DNA from: Trematomus loennbergii
Taxonomy: Eukaryota > Chordata > Actinopteri > Perciformes > Nototheniidae
Assembly: GCA_012861695.1 (NCBI GenBank)
Contig: JAAOOA010000060.1
Location: 10,592,210 to 10,656,209 of the forward strand
Length of the DNA stretch: 64,000 nucleotides
Direction: 5' to 3'
The translations under genes and the position numbers were made by a program. Below the pieces are notes generated by a model. It was not told where the DNA came from. It did not search any database and saw only the letters and a list, made by a program, of their open reading frames with translations. Shown here in pieces: positions 26,346-39,006 of this stretch (its first letter is position 1; every line of letters begins with the position of its first letter).

Positions 26346-26411
26346 CTCTGGATCGGCATTCATAGTTTTCTTTTCCTACTGGAAAAGAAAACTATGAATG
26401 CAGATCCAGAG
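26346..26411. repeat. 66-bp near-perfect palindrome
   Basis: Arms 26,346-26,376 and 26,381-26,411 pair over 31 positions with one mismatch (G26355 against A26402). The loop is TACT. The core arm is CATTCATAGTTTTCTTTTCC with its exact complement. Such a hairpin could be a small RNA precursor, a remnant of a fold-back element or a replication-derived inverted duplication. Only the structure is seen. Confidence 0.85.
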
Positions 26412-26804
26412 ATGTTGAATAAACAAGCAACAAAAAGAAAGCAAGTCACTGTGAAATATCTCTTATCCATAGAGAAGAAAGCAATAACTAGAGCAGCTCT
26501 TGTTATTTATGATTGTCTCTACACAAACAGAAACCTGAGAGACACAAAGAAATACACATAAATGTTCACTTTGGTCTAAGCTCATCAAGCATTTCACAGT
26601 ATTTGCAGACTGGAGCCAATTTTCCGAGTGGCTGGTCTGTGGTCAGATTTTTGAAGAATGTTTTCCTTGCTCATGTGTTCCCTCTTGAATTTTTCCAGTT
26701 GGAACAAAATGAAAAAAATCACATGAACAGATTAATATAGCTTTTCATCCTGAATATATACACTACTGTACACTCTATAGTGTAAAAAAGGAACACAGTT
26801 TACT
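26412..26804. other. Non-coding stretch beside a LINE
   Basis: No recognisable feature. It ends with TTTACT (26,799-26,804), the left copy of a possible 6-bp target duplication of the next LINE. Confidence 0.4.
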
Positions 26805-28500
26805 CAAGGTTCAAGGTTCTTTATTGTCAAACTAACATAGCTACAGAGTAATTATGTCGTTGAAAATCTTATGTCACAGGCTTCTCCAACAATGCAACAT
26901 AATAATACAGATAGTAAAAGTAATACAATAAGAAAAATAGTTCTAAAATAAAGTGAGTATGTGGAATAGTGCAGTACGAGTCTATATACAAGTTATTGGA
27001 ATTATATATATTAGATAGTAGATATATATTACTAAGTAGAAGATGAATGTTTGAAATTGTTTCAGCAGTTCAATTGTTTAACAGTCTCACTGCCCGCGGG
27101 AAGTCCCGCCCACATGTTCCTGGTGTTACACCCTTTGAAGTCAGATTCCACCTTCTCTTTGTACTGTCTCTTTGCATTGCTAATTGCTCTCCGGAGATCA
27201 TACCTAGATTTCCTGAACTCCTCCAAATCTCCAGCTCTGTGCGCGATAGTGCGCGCTTTCAGTTTGCCGCGCACATCGCCGTTTATCCAGGGCTTTTGAT
27301 TTGGGAATGTTCGTACAGTAACCTTCGGTACCACGTCATCGATGCATTTCCCAATGTAGCAGATGACAGTGTCCGTGTGTGTGTTGATGTTATTGTCCTC
27401 AAACACACTCCACTCCGTAGATGCAAAGCAATCCTGCAGTGCTGAATCTGACTCCTCGCTCCATCGCTGTACTGTCCTTGTTACCGGTCTGTCCCTTTTA
27501 AGTTTCTGCTTGTAAGCAGGCAGCAGCAGCAGAGAGATGTGGTCTGATTTGCCGAAGGGAGGGTGAGGGAGAGCCTTATATCCATGTCGAAAAGGGGAAT
27601 AAACATGGTCCAGTATGTTTCCCCCGCGCGTCGGGCAGCTGATGTGTTGATAATATTTTGGCAAGACCTTCTTCATGTTGGCGGTGTTGAAATCTCCGGC
27701 CACAACGAACGCCGCATCTGGCCGTGAAGTCTCGGTCTTATTAATAATACCAAACAGCTGATCGAGTGCCGTGTTGTTGTCGGCGAGCGACTGCGGGGGG
27801 ATATACACTGCTGTTATCACAACAGATGTGAATTCCCTCGGCAGGTGAAAGGCCCGGCATGTGATCATGAGGTGTTCTAGCTGTGCGGAACAGTCCAATG
27901 AAATAATCTTCACATCTGAGCACCAGTTGTTGTTAGTCATTACACACACACCGCCTCCCTTACTTTTCCCCGAGTTAGCAGTCCGGTCCTGACGAAAAAT
28001 AGTGAATCCGTCAGGAACAATGGCGGAGTCCGGGATAGCGGGGTTGAGCCAAGTCTCAGTGAGAATTAACACGTTACAGTTCTTAATGTCCCGTTGAAAA
28101 GCAATCCGACTTCTGAGTTCATCTAGCTTATTTTCAATGGATTGAACATTAGCCAGAAGAATACTCGGAAGAGGGGTCGATTCTCTCGTTTCCTCAGTCT
28201 AACCAGCAACCCGGCGCGGGACCCTCGCTTTGTCTTCTTCTTGCGTCTCTCAGGTAGAACAGCAACAGGTAGCCATGGCGAATCTCCATTGTCTGTCGGA
28301 GGGTTATTATTGTCCACGAAGTTTCGCAATTGAAGAAGTTCCTCTCTGCTATATTGTATGGCAGAGTAGGTGCGGTCGGCTTGGATGTTGCGAACCATGT
28401 TAAAAGTAAACTGCAAAAGTAAAATAAATATGTACAAAATACGAAAAGGGGCAAAGTTGGAGAGGAGCCAAAAGACGATGCGGCCATCTTCACCGGCGCA
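26805..28500 (-). mobile_element. LINE with both ends but internally deleted
   Basis: Minus-strand non-LTR element. It has a 5' leader (GGTGAAGATGGCCGC near 28,490), an endonuclease ORF, and a 3' UTR with AATAAA ending in AACCTTGAACCTTGA repeats near 26,805. TTTACT on both sides (26,799-26,804, 28,501-28,506) may be its target duplication. The reverse transcriptase is missing: endonuclease coding jumps near 27,100 directly to the 3' end shared with the LINE at 50,658-51,422. The clade is L2/CR1/Jockey-like and not resolved. Confidence 0.8.
27083..28190 (-). pseudogene. LINE apurinic-type endonuclease ORF, incomplete
   Basis: This frame would encode the endonuclease that nicks target DNA for LINE insertion. 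Starting in-frame near LLANVQSIENKLDELRSR, it carries the landmarks of the AP-endonuclease fold: LILTETWL (catalytic Glu), VVAGDFNT and GKSDHISLLL (Asp-His). These are followed by the linker NAKRQYKEKVE that normally precedes reverse transcriptase. It then breaks at the internal deletion (NMWAG...). A one-base frame change near 28,180 separates it from the N-terminal segment (SREELLQLRNFVDNNN, 28,200-28,440). It is inactive as a LINE because RT is absent. Confidence 0.8.
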
Positions 28501-28506
28501 TTTACT

Positions 28507-29872
28507 GTTTTTTATCTAGTTTGAATTGCTGTCAGTCGCAACACGTGTTAGTGGTCATCCCTGAAGTTGAAATGCTGAATCCGGTGAATCTCTTTAAGAC
28601 TCCAAGGCTTGAGGCAACACTTAGAAGACCTTTATCTCTCTTCCTTTACCTTCAAAGTCCTTTTTTGTTTCTTTTATCTTAAGCTTCAGTACTTCTACCT
28701 TCAGTGTTCATGCTTTTTTCCTCGCTTTATCAGGCTTTCCTTGCTACAAAACCCCTTTCACTTTCCTGTTCCCTATTAACCGTAACACTTCCACTCTCAC
28801 TGCTCCCATGTGTTTGCTGCAGAGGCTGTTCCATTGAATTATTTAATTGGGCACGCTTTATACCTTAGAGCAGATGGAGAGAACATTATTTTAAAGAAGG
28901 AAGCATGGGATAGGAATAATGTCCTTTGGCTCTGTGTTGTTCCTAATTAAATCTTCTAATGGACACATCATATGCTCCTTCTGGCTATCCGATACATCGA
29001 CATGTGCCCTCATTCCATATTCAGCCTATTTATTTATACTCTTAGAGATTTACCCTTCCATGTGTGATGTAGCAGGAACCTGGCATTCTTAAAGAAATGC
29101 AATCTTTTGTAAGGCTTGAAGAGTCAGTCATCCCTCCTGTAAGTTCACTCCATGTCTGAGCTGTCTCTGCTCATCCATCATGAGGCGTGGGCTGTACATG
29201 AGATGGATGGACTACTAACGGGCCCTGACAAAAAGAGCCAGATTCCATTACAATTCCATTATCCCTCATCTCTTTCCTTAGGGACAGCAAACGCATGCTA
29301 AGATTCAGGATTTAAACACCTCGTTGTACTTGAAACCATACAGATCCTGCACCATGTAGGACCACCTGTGGCTCAGCGGGTGCACACTTTTTCCGTTGTT
29401 TCTATATAAAAAAGGCTGCACTAGGCAAGATCACGTGGAACCATTGTGTCGTCGCAGGCCCCTCCAGCTCCCGGATTACCGCGTGTAATCCTTCGGGAGC
29501 CGTAAGAGAGGGACAGGGTGGAGTATTGAGTACATTCTTCAATTTTGATTGCTGTGATGGAGAAAACAGGCGAATGTCACAGCATCAGACATCACAGCGC
29601 TGTATCAGAGGTGCAATGTATGCAGTTACGTAATGTCTAGTGCGCTGAAAATATATTTGAACCTAAACCTGGGTGATATGGATAAGCTAATCGATCATTT
29701 ACATATGGAGCCTTTCAGTTCCCCCCAACAATTTGTATTGAAATAAATCAACATGGAACCAGTAATCACTAACTTTGTTTCCCCGGCCCCTTATCGGAGA
29801 ACACCCAGCTAGTAACCTAGCAACCAAGCTTCAGCTAAACTCTGGTATCTTCTAATCTACTTACAAATAAAT
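28507..29872. other. Non-coding stretch with a short GC hairpin
   Basis: Mostly AT-rich. At 29,467-29,500 a hairpin forms from GCTCCCG/CGGGAGC and GATTAC/GTAATC around a 5-base loop with a 3-base bulge. A sequence resembling a tRNA A box (TGGCTCAGCGGG) lies near 29,370, but no matching B box follows. No gene seen. Confidence 0.4.
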
Positions 29873-30164
29873 ATGGGGAAGTGTAAGTTCAACCATATTT
29901 GGTTGGAAAACATCGAATTTAGTGCTTGGTTGAAACCAGTGGAGGGGAACGTGTTTGAAGCCTGCTGCACCGTTTGCAAAAAAAAATTGCGTTTGTTTTG
30001 CTAATGTAGCGTTAGCTAGTGTAGCGTTAGCTCCCGCAACAACACCGGGGGACCTCCGGGCGATGTTTGAGTCTACCTCAACCCTAAAAGCGGAGGTGCT
30101 GTGGACGCTAAATACCTTAGCTAAACACCAATCATACAACAGCATGAAGACAGCAGAGCTCTGA
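29873..30164 (+). pseudogene. Transposase-like zinc-binding N-terminus, broken
   Basis: From the ATG at 29,873 the plus strand reads MGKCKFNHIWLENIEFSAW then a CCTVCKKK zinc-type CxxC. This resembles the N-terminal segment of transposon-derived fish proteins with a W-L-x-P-V zinc domain. After a run of nine A bases the sense moves to another frame and ends with TLKAEVLWTLNTLAKHQSYN, also typical of that family, with the intervening zinc-domain histidines missing. It stops beside a (CA)n array. The transposon superfamily is not assigned. Confidence 0.5.
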
Positions 30165-30179
30165 CTATAGCTCTTGTCT

Positions 30180-30216
30180 CACACACACACACACACACCA
30201 CACACACACACACACA

Positions 30217-30297
<81 letters not shown>

Positions 30298-30312
30298 ACA
30301 CACACACACACT
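30180..30312. repeat. (CA)n microsatellite
   Basis: About 130 bases of CA with few interruptions, next to the transposase remnant. Confidence 0.97.
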
Positions 30313-30474
30313 TGTTGTCGAACACGCTAACACAGTTCTGTGTACTGTTATGCTGTTATGTTCAATCATCGTTCTTATGTTGAACATGAATACATTTACT
30401 TTGTAAGTCATTATGGGACGTATTTCTTCTTTCCTAGCAATTTTCCTTCATACTTTCTTGCCGTGAAATAGGTC

Positions 30475-30860
30475 TTAAAGGTAGGGTAGGTAAGTTTGAG
30501 AAACCGGCTCGAGATACACTTTTTGTTATATTCCATGGAATGCTCTTAACATCCCGATAGCAATGAATATTTTAAGTGCTTTGACAAAAAATCCATAAAA
30601 AAATGTCATCTGTGGAAGCCGTAGTACTGTAAAAAGTACGACCAATCATTTTAGCCGGCCCGGCTAAAATAACTGGATGGCCTACCTGCCTGTCAGCCTT
30701 CCATGTGCACAAACTTATCTCGTGCCCTCATTGGTCATGTGCACGTTCGTGTGTGTTGGAGGAGGGCTCTATAAGGAAGTGGCAAATTTTCTCCGGTTGT
30801 GTATTTTCAAATTCTAGCGATCTCGAGCCGGTTTCTCAAACTTACCTACCCCACCTTTAA
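30475..30860. mobile_element. MITE with 40-bp inverted ends
   Basis: The left end TTAAAGGTAGGGTAGGTAAG, continuing TTTGAGAAACCGGCTCGAGA, is mirrored at the right by TCTCGAGCCGGTTTCTCAAA...CCCCACCTTTAA, with one mismatch over about 40 bases. TTAA lies at both extremities. The interior is about 300 bp without coding capacity and includes a local GCCGGCCCGGC palindrome (AGCCGGCCCGGCTAAAA). Target duplication and superfamily are uncertain. Confidence 0.8.
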
Positions 30861-32009
30861 ATTCTATTCAAAGTGGTCTTAAAAAGTCTTACATTTGAGT
30901 TGGTGAAACCTGCAGGAACCCTGATGGATATGCACATGGCTAGCACTGTTTGGACTCTGTTAACATAGTATAGCATCAGCAAAGCAGAGCAACATATTGG
31001 GCATATGTTACCTCTGAAATAGTTTAGAAAGCTTTTACAGCTTGATTTTATATTGGACAAGGTTATGGGATCATTAGAGAGGGGAAGTATTGAGATACAC
31101 TAGCAACACTAAGAAAAGACAACGCTCACTTGAAGGTTACTCTTTAATGTTACCAATGGGGCCGACAACATTGTTTGCCACATCATAGTGTATTATAATC
31201 TGTAATGTACTTCATTATCAATGTGACAGCATCATGCAAATTAGTCGCTTTTTGGCGCCTCCCGCATTTTTAACGCTGATTTGGGTGACTTGTGTAATTC
31301 GTGGAGAACCGAAGAGTTTTCGTTTTGGGGGGTCCGACTCACGGACTGACGGAAAACTTCTCACTTAAAAAATGTTTTAAGAAATCTAGACCGCAAAATA
31401 ATTAAACAAGCGAGTGCCTGTTTTTCCTGGCCAAGGACAGGTTCATTGAACACAACACGAGTGTCATCACGTGGTGTAGTGCTGACGGAGAGCACCGGAA
31501 CGCCGCTCCAGCACTTCAAATATTGCAGTACCCATAAGGAGCCGTACACATGCCGCAGTTTTTGCGTGGCTGTGTCTTTAGTTGTAAGCCCAGTGGCGAT
31601 CTGTTGTTATTAGCATCTGGTTAGCTAGCTATGCTAACGGATATAAAGAGCTTTTTCTACAACCAGGTGGAAGAGAGCTCTCTCCTGACAGACTGAGAGG
31701 CTCAAATAACCTCAGCTCAGTGAGGTAAAGGCACACCTTGATATGATCATTATAGTTATACAAAAATAAAAGACTAAATAAATGAAAAACAGGTATAAAA
31801 TACTATGACAGTAACAAAAAAGTTGTTAAAAATAACAAGAATACAGTTTAAAAGGGGAGCGATTTGTAAAATATCCATAAAGAAAAGAAAAAATCTGCTT
31901 ACAGTTCTGTTTCATATGGGTGTTGAGAGATGTATCCATAGATCTCTTAATGTTGCTCTCAAAGTGCACCAGATTGATGCTTTTAACTTCAACATTTAAA
32001 GATAAATCT
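30861..32009. other. Non-coding stretch, possible GC-rich repeat near 31.25-31.7 kb
   Basis: A GC-richer patch (TTTTTGGCGCCTCCCGC, then GGGGGGTCCGACTCACGG) looks unlike its AT-rich neighbours and may be an unclassified repeat. No terminal repeats were found. Confidence 0.35.
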
Positions 32010-32358
32010 TCCCAGGGGAGCATGCCCCCGGACCCCACTAGAGGAGGTTAGGTCCCCCCCCCACTTAAATCATGTTCACATGGATAGGATACTAAATACA
32101 TTTGCACACATCTTGTGTCCATATCTTGCTGTTTGGGTGGTCATGCCACAACCGTGTATGCATGCATGCGCGAGTAATGGTAAAATATCTGGATTAAGAG
32201 GTTGCTTTTTCTTTGCACAGCATGAAAGAAAGGCCAAATGTATGGGCTGTGATTTTAGTTTTTTTAAGCAGAGGTTGAGTTCAATTATTTGTACGGCCCT
32301 CGGAGGATGTTGTAAAAATTGAAATGGCCCTTGAGAGGAAAAAGGTTTCCCACCCCTG
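32010..32358. repeat. hAT-like repeat fragments
   Basis: Contains the dispersed block GGGGAGCATGCCCCCGGACC and, at the right, GAAAAAGGTTTCCCACCCCTG, which resembles the terminus of a hAT element (CAGGGGTGGGAAACC when reversed). No matching left end is seen, so this is a remnant. Confidence 0.4.
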
Positions 32359-33932
32359 CTGTAAATAATAATAAAAACCCTTGATTTATAACTTAACATC
32401 TCTGTCTCCTATTGATCTGAGTATATTATAAAGAATAGCCAGTTAATTGAAGCACAGGCCTTTGTCAGATGGTATATTACGCTGTTTTTTTTCTACTTCG
32501 AATAGTTCTCTTTTTTCACCATACGTGTGTTTGCATCCCTGCATGCGTGAAGTAAACTATTATATTCTGCCTTTTTTAGCGTCTGTATAAAAGAGGTGTA
32601 ACATTATTTATTTGTATACAAAAACTACAGTATTTTGACATGGAGGCTAGCTTGTTACAACCACATTAACTACATAGCTTTTTACATTGCTAGGTTATTT
32701 GGCCATTAAGGATAAAAGTTGTCACGTTTCTTCTTTAGGACATTGGATGGGTGTCAGTCCACAGCATTGTGAACGGCCATCAACGTGATTGGCTGCTCAG
32801 CTAGATCATCCCTGGAACAAATCACTCCCCATATGCCCAGGCTCTAATGTACTAAACTGTCCATGCCAGCTCCACACTCACTGGCTCTATTTCATTCACA
32901 TTTTTGCATCACACACACCTATATAGATTTTCCAGCCTCATTCCTGCCTCTCTCCAGGTGCATTGTGCCCTGGCAGTAGGCAGAAAAGGAATCTGGGGGA
33001 TACATTTCTGCCATGGTTTGGCAGGAAAAGGAGACTCTGAACCAACATGTCAAGATGACAGAAGCATGCCCAGACTCTCATGGGCATGTGTGGAATAGAA
33101 AAAGAGGATATCATGATTTATCTTCCCCGAAGTTCACAGCAGAGGGGTTCTTGAGTTTAACTGAAGGGCACTTCGGCTGCACAAGTGCGCCTATGTAAAG
33201 ATACTTGAGCAAGAGGAAAGCAAAAATTGCTTTTGTTTGATAGACTAGCTTCTTCCAGATGCAGTTTTGTCTACTTCGGGGTACTAGTTATATGCCTATC
33301 ATTTTTTCTCCAACATAAGCTGAGGATTTGCCTGATAAGGGATAAGGAACGACAGTGACGAAACCATCGCTATAATATAAAGTTCTGAGATGTTCAACTG
33401 GAAGTGTTTAGAGCACCAAAAAAGTAAGAGCACTCCGGATATGCTGCTTGGTAATTGGGCAAAATTAAAAAAAGCTCAGAAAAAAAAACTTTATTGACAC
33501 TTCATCTGTAGTTCAAACATGTCATATGGGCCACTGCAGAGAATATATATAACACCTGATCAGCCTGGACTTATGTTTTATGCTTATTTACATATTTCTC
33601 ACTTCACCTCCTTCCCTGAATGATGAATAATATCTAAATGGCTTGTTCATTGCAAATGTAATGACTCTATCCACAGTTTGCAAAACAAGCAATCCATCAT
33701 TTTTATTAAAGCTGCCATTTCCCCTCCCTCCTCTCCTTTTCTTTCTATTTGTATTTCTTATCTGTTTACCTCATGAATATTCATAGCCATTTTTTAAGTT
33801 ATTTTACACAAACAATCACCAGTGATGACATCACACACCACCAAAGCCAGCGGTTAATTAAGTGAGAGCCAGATAGAATTGTCGATCCCAGGATCAGCAA
33901 CACATCAATATCTCACCTCATTACATCTTCAT
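32359..33932. other. Non-coding stretch, nothing recognised
   Basis: Short frames near 32.9-33.2 kb lack recognisable motifs and convincing splice sites. Confidence 0.4.
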
Positions 33933-33939
33933 CAACACA

Positions 33940-34014
<75 letters not shown>

Positions 34015-34032
34015 ACACACACACACACACAC
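33933..34032. repeat. (CA)n microsatellite
   Basis: Interrupted CA array of about 100 bases leading into a dispersed repeat. Confidence 0.95.
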
Positions 34033-34229
34033 AATCAAAAACTGGCAGTAGGAATACGATGCGATACACTCTCATGCTCACTTCATCACCACAGAGTTTT
34101 CACTGTTATAACACATTTTCCTATCTTTCTCTTCCACACACACATACACATACACACAAAGTGAAAGCTTCAGTAGGTGCCCATGTGGCTCAGCAGTACC
34201 TCTGTTTTCTATCTTTCTTCTCAGAGGAC
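34033..34229 (+). repeat. Dispersed ~200-bp repeat, uninterrupted copy
   Basis: The unit starts AATCAAAAACTGGCAGTAGG, contains a short CA stretch near 34,135-34,160 and ends TTTCTTCTCAGAGG. The same unit occurs at 57,419-58,039, where its internal CA stretch is greatly expanded and holds a LINE tail. Confidence 0.85.
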
Positions 34230-37200
34230 ACACACACACACACACAAAATAATCAATGCAAAAAGATTATCCATTAAGAAACGTATATTAAGAATATATT
34301 GAAAATCCATAATGGCTCTGTCAACTGCTGCAGATTGTAACTGCATGTCTTCACAGATAATGAGACCTGACCTCTGACCGCTCACAACTTCAGTAATGGA
34401 TGGCTTAAGGCTTCCATAAAGAATGAGAGGAATGTCAATACACATTTATCTATTGAGGAATACGCTTTCCAATAGATAAAAGCTACATAATGGCACCACA
34501 TATTGCAGTTTATCAATGGGGAACAGGTAACTGAGCAAAACAAACAGAACTAAACAAAACCAGATTGGGCAGGATTATAAATGAAATATCACACATCACA
34601 GTTTTTTCACTGTGTCAAGTTTCCTAAAACTATATAAAAATTAAACCAGAATTCATAAGGGGCAATAAAGCCTAAACATGTAATTCCACAGAGGAAAAAC
34701 AAAGGAAGTAGTTGCTTCCTTTTGCAAAAAATAAAGAAATCTACATCTAATGAATTTGTACTGGTCTTAGGTTATATATCTTAAGGTTCCATTGTATGAT
34801 ATATGTGATATAGAATATACACTTTGGAGTTTGGACAGTAGAAAATTACAGAATGATACAATTTGACATATTGCTTTATTGCACATTTCCTCAAAAGTTT
34901 AAAACAAGTAATCATTTGACATGCACATACTTACCCTGCTGTTATCCTTCTCAATTCTCTGTTCATGTGCGCTGCCAGTTGGAGTAGCTGTTTTGCCCCA
35001 TTAAATGCTGACCATTCTCCAGTGCTGTGAAAAAAAAGGTCTGGCTATGGTAGACTCATTTATAATTATTGAATTACCAAGTACTACAAAAACACAATGT
35101 TTTCTGCTGCTAGCCATGCAGGGTCCCACTGTATCCGTAATGTCTATAGGCCTAGAGTATGTATTTGGTGTTAAAGACTGCCCAAGGCTAGCCATGGGAA
35201 ACCATTGAAGGTCATTTGTTGTTAATTACATCATGCTCATGCTTTGAGCTAAATGCTAAAGTGGCAATTGACAATGCTCACATGTCGATGTTTAGGTTTA
35301 ATGTGTAGCGTGGACATCTTCTTATTTTAGGGTATAAGCATGCTAACATTTTTCCATTAGCACTTGCCCAAACTACAGCTAGGAATAATGGGATTGCCAT
35401 TAGTTTTGCATTTTTTGCATATTAAGTCATAAACCTAATGATTCTATCCAATACTTATTTTAAAAAAAATCCCTATTGTGACATAAGGAGCTTATAGTCA
35501 TTCTCAGCTCAACATTGTCTAAGCTTTGTTGTCAATGGATATGTATTAAGAGCACACACACACAGTTCCAAGATGGTCCCTCAAGAAAATGTCTACATAC
35601 TGTACAGCTGTTTACCCAAGAGTACACATAATTAGGAGATTAACTGGCTCATAAATGCAGATTGATTCACTTAATGACTTACTTCTATATTGCCAACACT
35701 CCCAGGCCCAGATAAGGATTACATTGCAAAGCACTGCTAAGGAAAAGAGAAAGATTTGATGTGGTTATCAATCGCACTCCATATGCTTGTTTTGTTCGTT
35801 ACGCATGGATTAAACTTGTCAACTCAAATGTATCTTCTCACAGCAACATCAGCGTTATATGTCTTAGCACCTCAAAGTAAACAAAGCAGCAAGAGAACTA
35901 TATTATAACATGGGTTAGAGGGGTGTGTCATTCTGCTTTATTTCATAGTAGGCAGGGCTGACATACAGACGTTTTGTTATGGTATTTACACAGTACTTGG
36001 CACTAAAAGATCAAACTGATGAAACTCGAGATACTGTATTTAATGCTTTTAATATAACATGGACGGAATCTTCACAGGTAATCAAACCTCCCTTGGAAAA
36101 TTGGCTTCACTATCAATGTTTCAAAGAAATAATGGACCACAGACATCATGATTCTAAATCGCATCGTAAAGTTACCAATTAAAGCGTATCTCACATGGGA
36201 GCTTTAATTCCAATGTGAGATGATGTTTATGTCCTTCATTGCTTTGATATTTCTGTCCAGCTCACTAACCTGCTGAGGTTCCTGTCTGACCATATGTTTA
36301 TGCAATACTAGCAAATGATAACAGGAAAATCATAATGCAGAGAATTGTACTCACATGGCGGTTTCACTCACCTTTTTGCCCTGGGGTGGAATAATGTGAC
36401 ATTTCAGGCTAACATGATAATGACTCTGTCCCATCTCTAACTTTGTCCCTCCTGCTCCCTCGGCGACTTGGCTCTGCGTGCTGCTGTTAAGTGGAAAGGG
36501 CAACTGGAATGAGGCAATTGTTATTCATTCTACTTTCTGCATAATATTAATGATTCATTTCATTGAATCATTTCAGTTGGTTTTGCATACAAAATGTGGT
36601 GTTTTATATGTAGTGCATGACAGCAGAATGGCAGATCCACTGTAAGTTAGACTGGGGAGGTCACAGAGGGCAGGGGACCAATCCCATCATGCATAAGACA
36701 ATAGGAGTTCATATGCAGTTCATATGAGAGCAGGCGGCAACCTCCAGTGAAGCCAATTTGGAGGTGCCGGAAACTTGATTTATTATTTTATACCCAGCAA
36801 AGAGTGACTCTACTGGTTGCAAAAATAAGTCTATGAGAACTGACCCTCATTAGATTTTTCAACTCATTTAACATTTCCTAAAAGAGAATATGATCTCAAC
36901 TGTTTGTTTCTGTTAGAACGATATCAATTTTTAAATGGTCATCCCGGGTAAAGTAGACACTAAAGTAGACACTAAAGCAGCATATGCCTGAAGCAGGGCT
37001 ACCTTGTGATTGACAGGTCGCTGCAATGGTGTTGTCCTGTTGGGGATCCATGTTTTTGTCTTATATTTGTTTCCCTTTCACAGTGTTTATAGTTGAAGTT
37101 AATTTCGACATTTTGGCCAGCTAAAAAAGCCTTGATCAATTTGAATACATAGAATCAAACGGCAGCATGGATTTATTAAGTACTACTCCTTCCTTTTGCC

Positions 37201-39002
37201 TGTCTGTTATCCCTGTAGTCTCAAAATGTAAACGGTCCTGATTACGTTAAGCAGTAATCTCAGACACCAGCAATTTCGGTGATGATTGGCCCCAAATGGA
37301 TACTTCAAACTTCATTGAACGTGTGAGACATCCCTACAGAGACAAATCAATCAATATTGCGAGTCAATGAATGGAATATGTATTATCATGGCGTTTAAGC
37401 TGAATAAGGATTATAGGGACTTCATTGATTTAAACAAGCTTCCACGACATATTTTATGTTATTATAGATACTTTCAGAGTTGGGTTTATTGAAGGTCGAG
37501 GTTTGGATTGCAGTAGGGAAAATAAATGAATGATTGAGTGGAGTGCATGTGAATTAATGAAAAAAACCAATTAAGTCTGAATCACGCGTCAAACCACAAT
37601 ATGTGGATTTAAGGTGTTCAATGTCTTGAGCAAAAATGATTATAGTCCTAAAGCATATAGCTTGCTTGTGAGTGGATGAAAACAATGTATTCTCTGCGGA
37701 CACATACAGTAGCACATACCTGTGTCCGATGGGAATTTACCACAATCACTGTTCTGAATACAATTTATTCACATTAACATATTTAACACACACTTGTTAT
37801 AACCATCATTGAGTTGGGAGCACCTGTTCAGCCAGTTGTTTTGCCAACCAAGTTTAAACCGAATCTGCTTTATTGCCTTATTAAAAGAAAAAGCCTGCTG
37901 ATTGTTATCTAATAAAATTAAGAGTTTACTTACTAACAGAGGGCAGCAGTTTAAAGTTGCAATTTTGGTCTGTGAATCTTTAACAAACACAGGTAATGAT
38001 CTACCGAGAAGTCTCATTTGTCTTAGTCAATTATAACAATTTTACAAGATGAAGTTGCAAATGATGTGTTTGTTGTAAAGCTACAAATTCCCTATCAATT
38101 TAAATCAGTTTTTCTTTATGTGGTTTTATTCTACCATGAACAGGCCGACAGACAACGGAAAGACTGAATATAAAATAAAAGTGTTATTAAAGGAGCATTC
38201 CCCATTCTCATGATCTTCTGAATCGGCTGCCTCCTAAGCAAATACCGTGGCCCATCTAACCTGCATCATCTCCTTCCCTCTGTTTCCTTTGTTTGAGGTA
38301 ATCCAATGTTATCTTCTTCTTTTGTTTCATAGTCAGAGAGGAATGTTGACGGAGGGGGGTGAGATGAATGTATAGAGCAGAACAGAAAGCGGGAGCAGGG
38401 AATGAACTTCTGACCCTGAGGGGGTACGGCTCCACGAGGATGGAGGCAGCTTAACCAGACATCAGAGCATAATAAACACATTTCTAAATGCAACTGGAAT
38501 GAAAAATAGAGCCAAGATCAGCCAATGATGAAGCTCATGTCTTTGGACCGAGATAAATACTCTAGCTTTAATACACAGCTTTATATAAAAATACCATGGG
38601 TAAGCTAGAAGGAATTCTATATATAGATTCTCATTCACATGTGTTTATGGCAGCCTCTCTGGATGTCACACTGTCTGTCTTTCCAACAGTGGACTGAAGT
38701 AAACATCTCAACGACTATTGGAAGGATGGACATTTTGTACAGATGTTCGTGGTTTCCAGCTGTGTTCTACTGACTAATAGTGCATTTCCATCCAGAATTT
38801 CAAAAACCTGATTGAAATGTAGACAATTCAAACTAATCTTTCTGATCAAAAATATTTGTATTGCGTCTCGACAATGCATAACCTGTGTTTGTCATTTAGA
38901 GATGGAAAGCAAAATATATCCATACAAATGAGACAGTGGTCTTTACTGATTGTATGTAAGAGAACAAATTATTACAAAGAACACAAACATAACAAAATGT
39001 AT
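34230..39002. other. Long non-coding stretch, one weak exon candidate
   Basis: AT-rich intergenic DNA. At 35,994-36,077 an 84-bp open block lies between TTTACACAG and CAGGTAATC and reads YLALKDQTDETRDTVFNAF and onward, which is weakly exon-like. Nothing else in this stretch was recognised. Confidence 0.4.
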
Positions 39003-39006
39003 TTAA

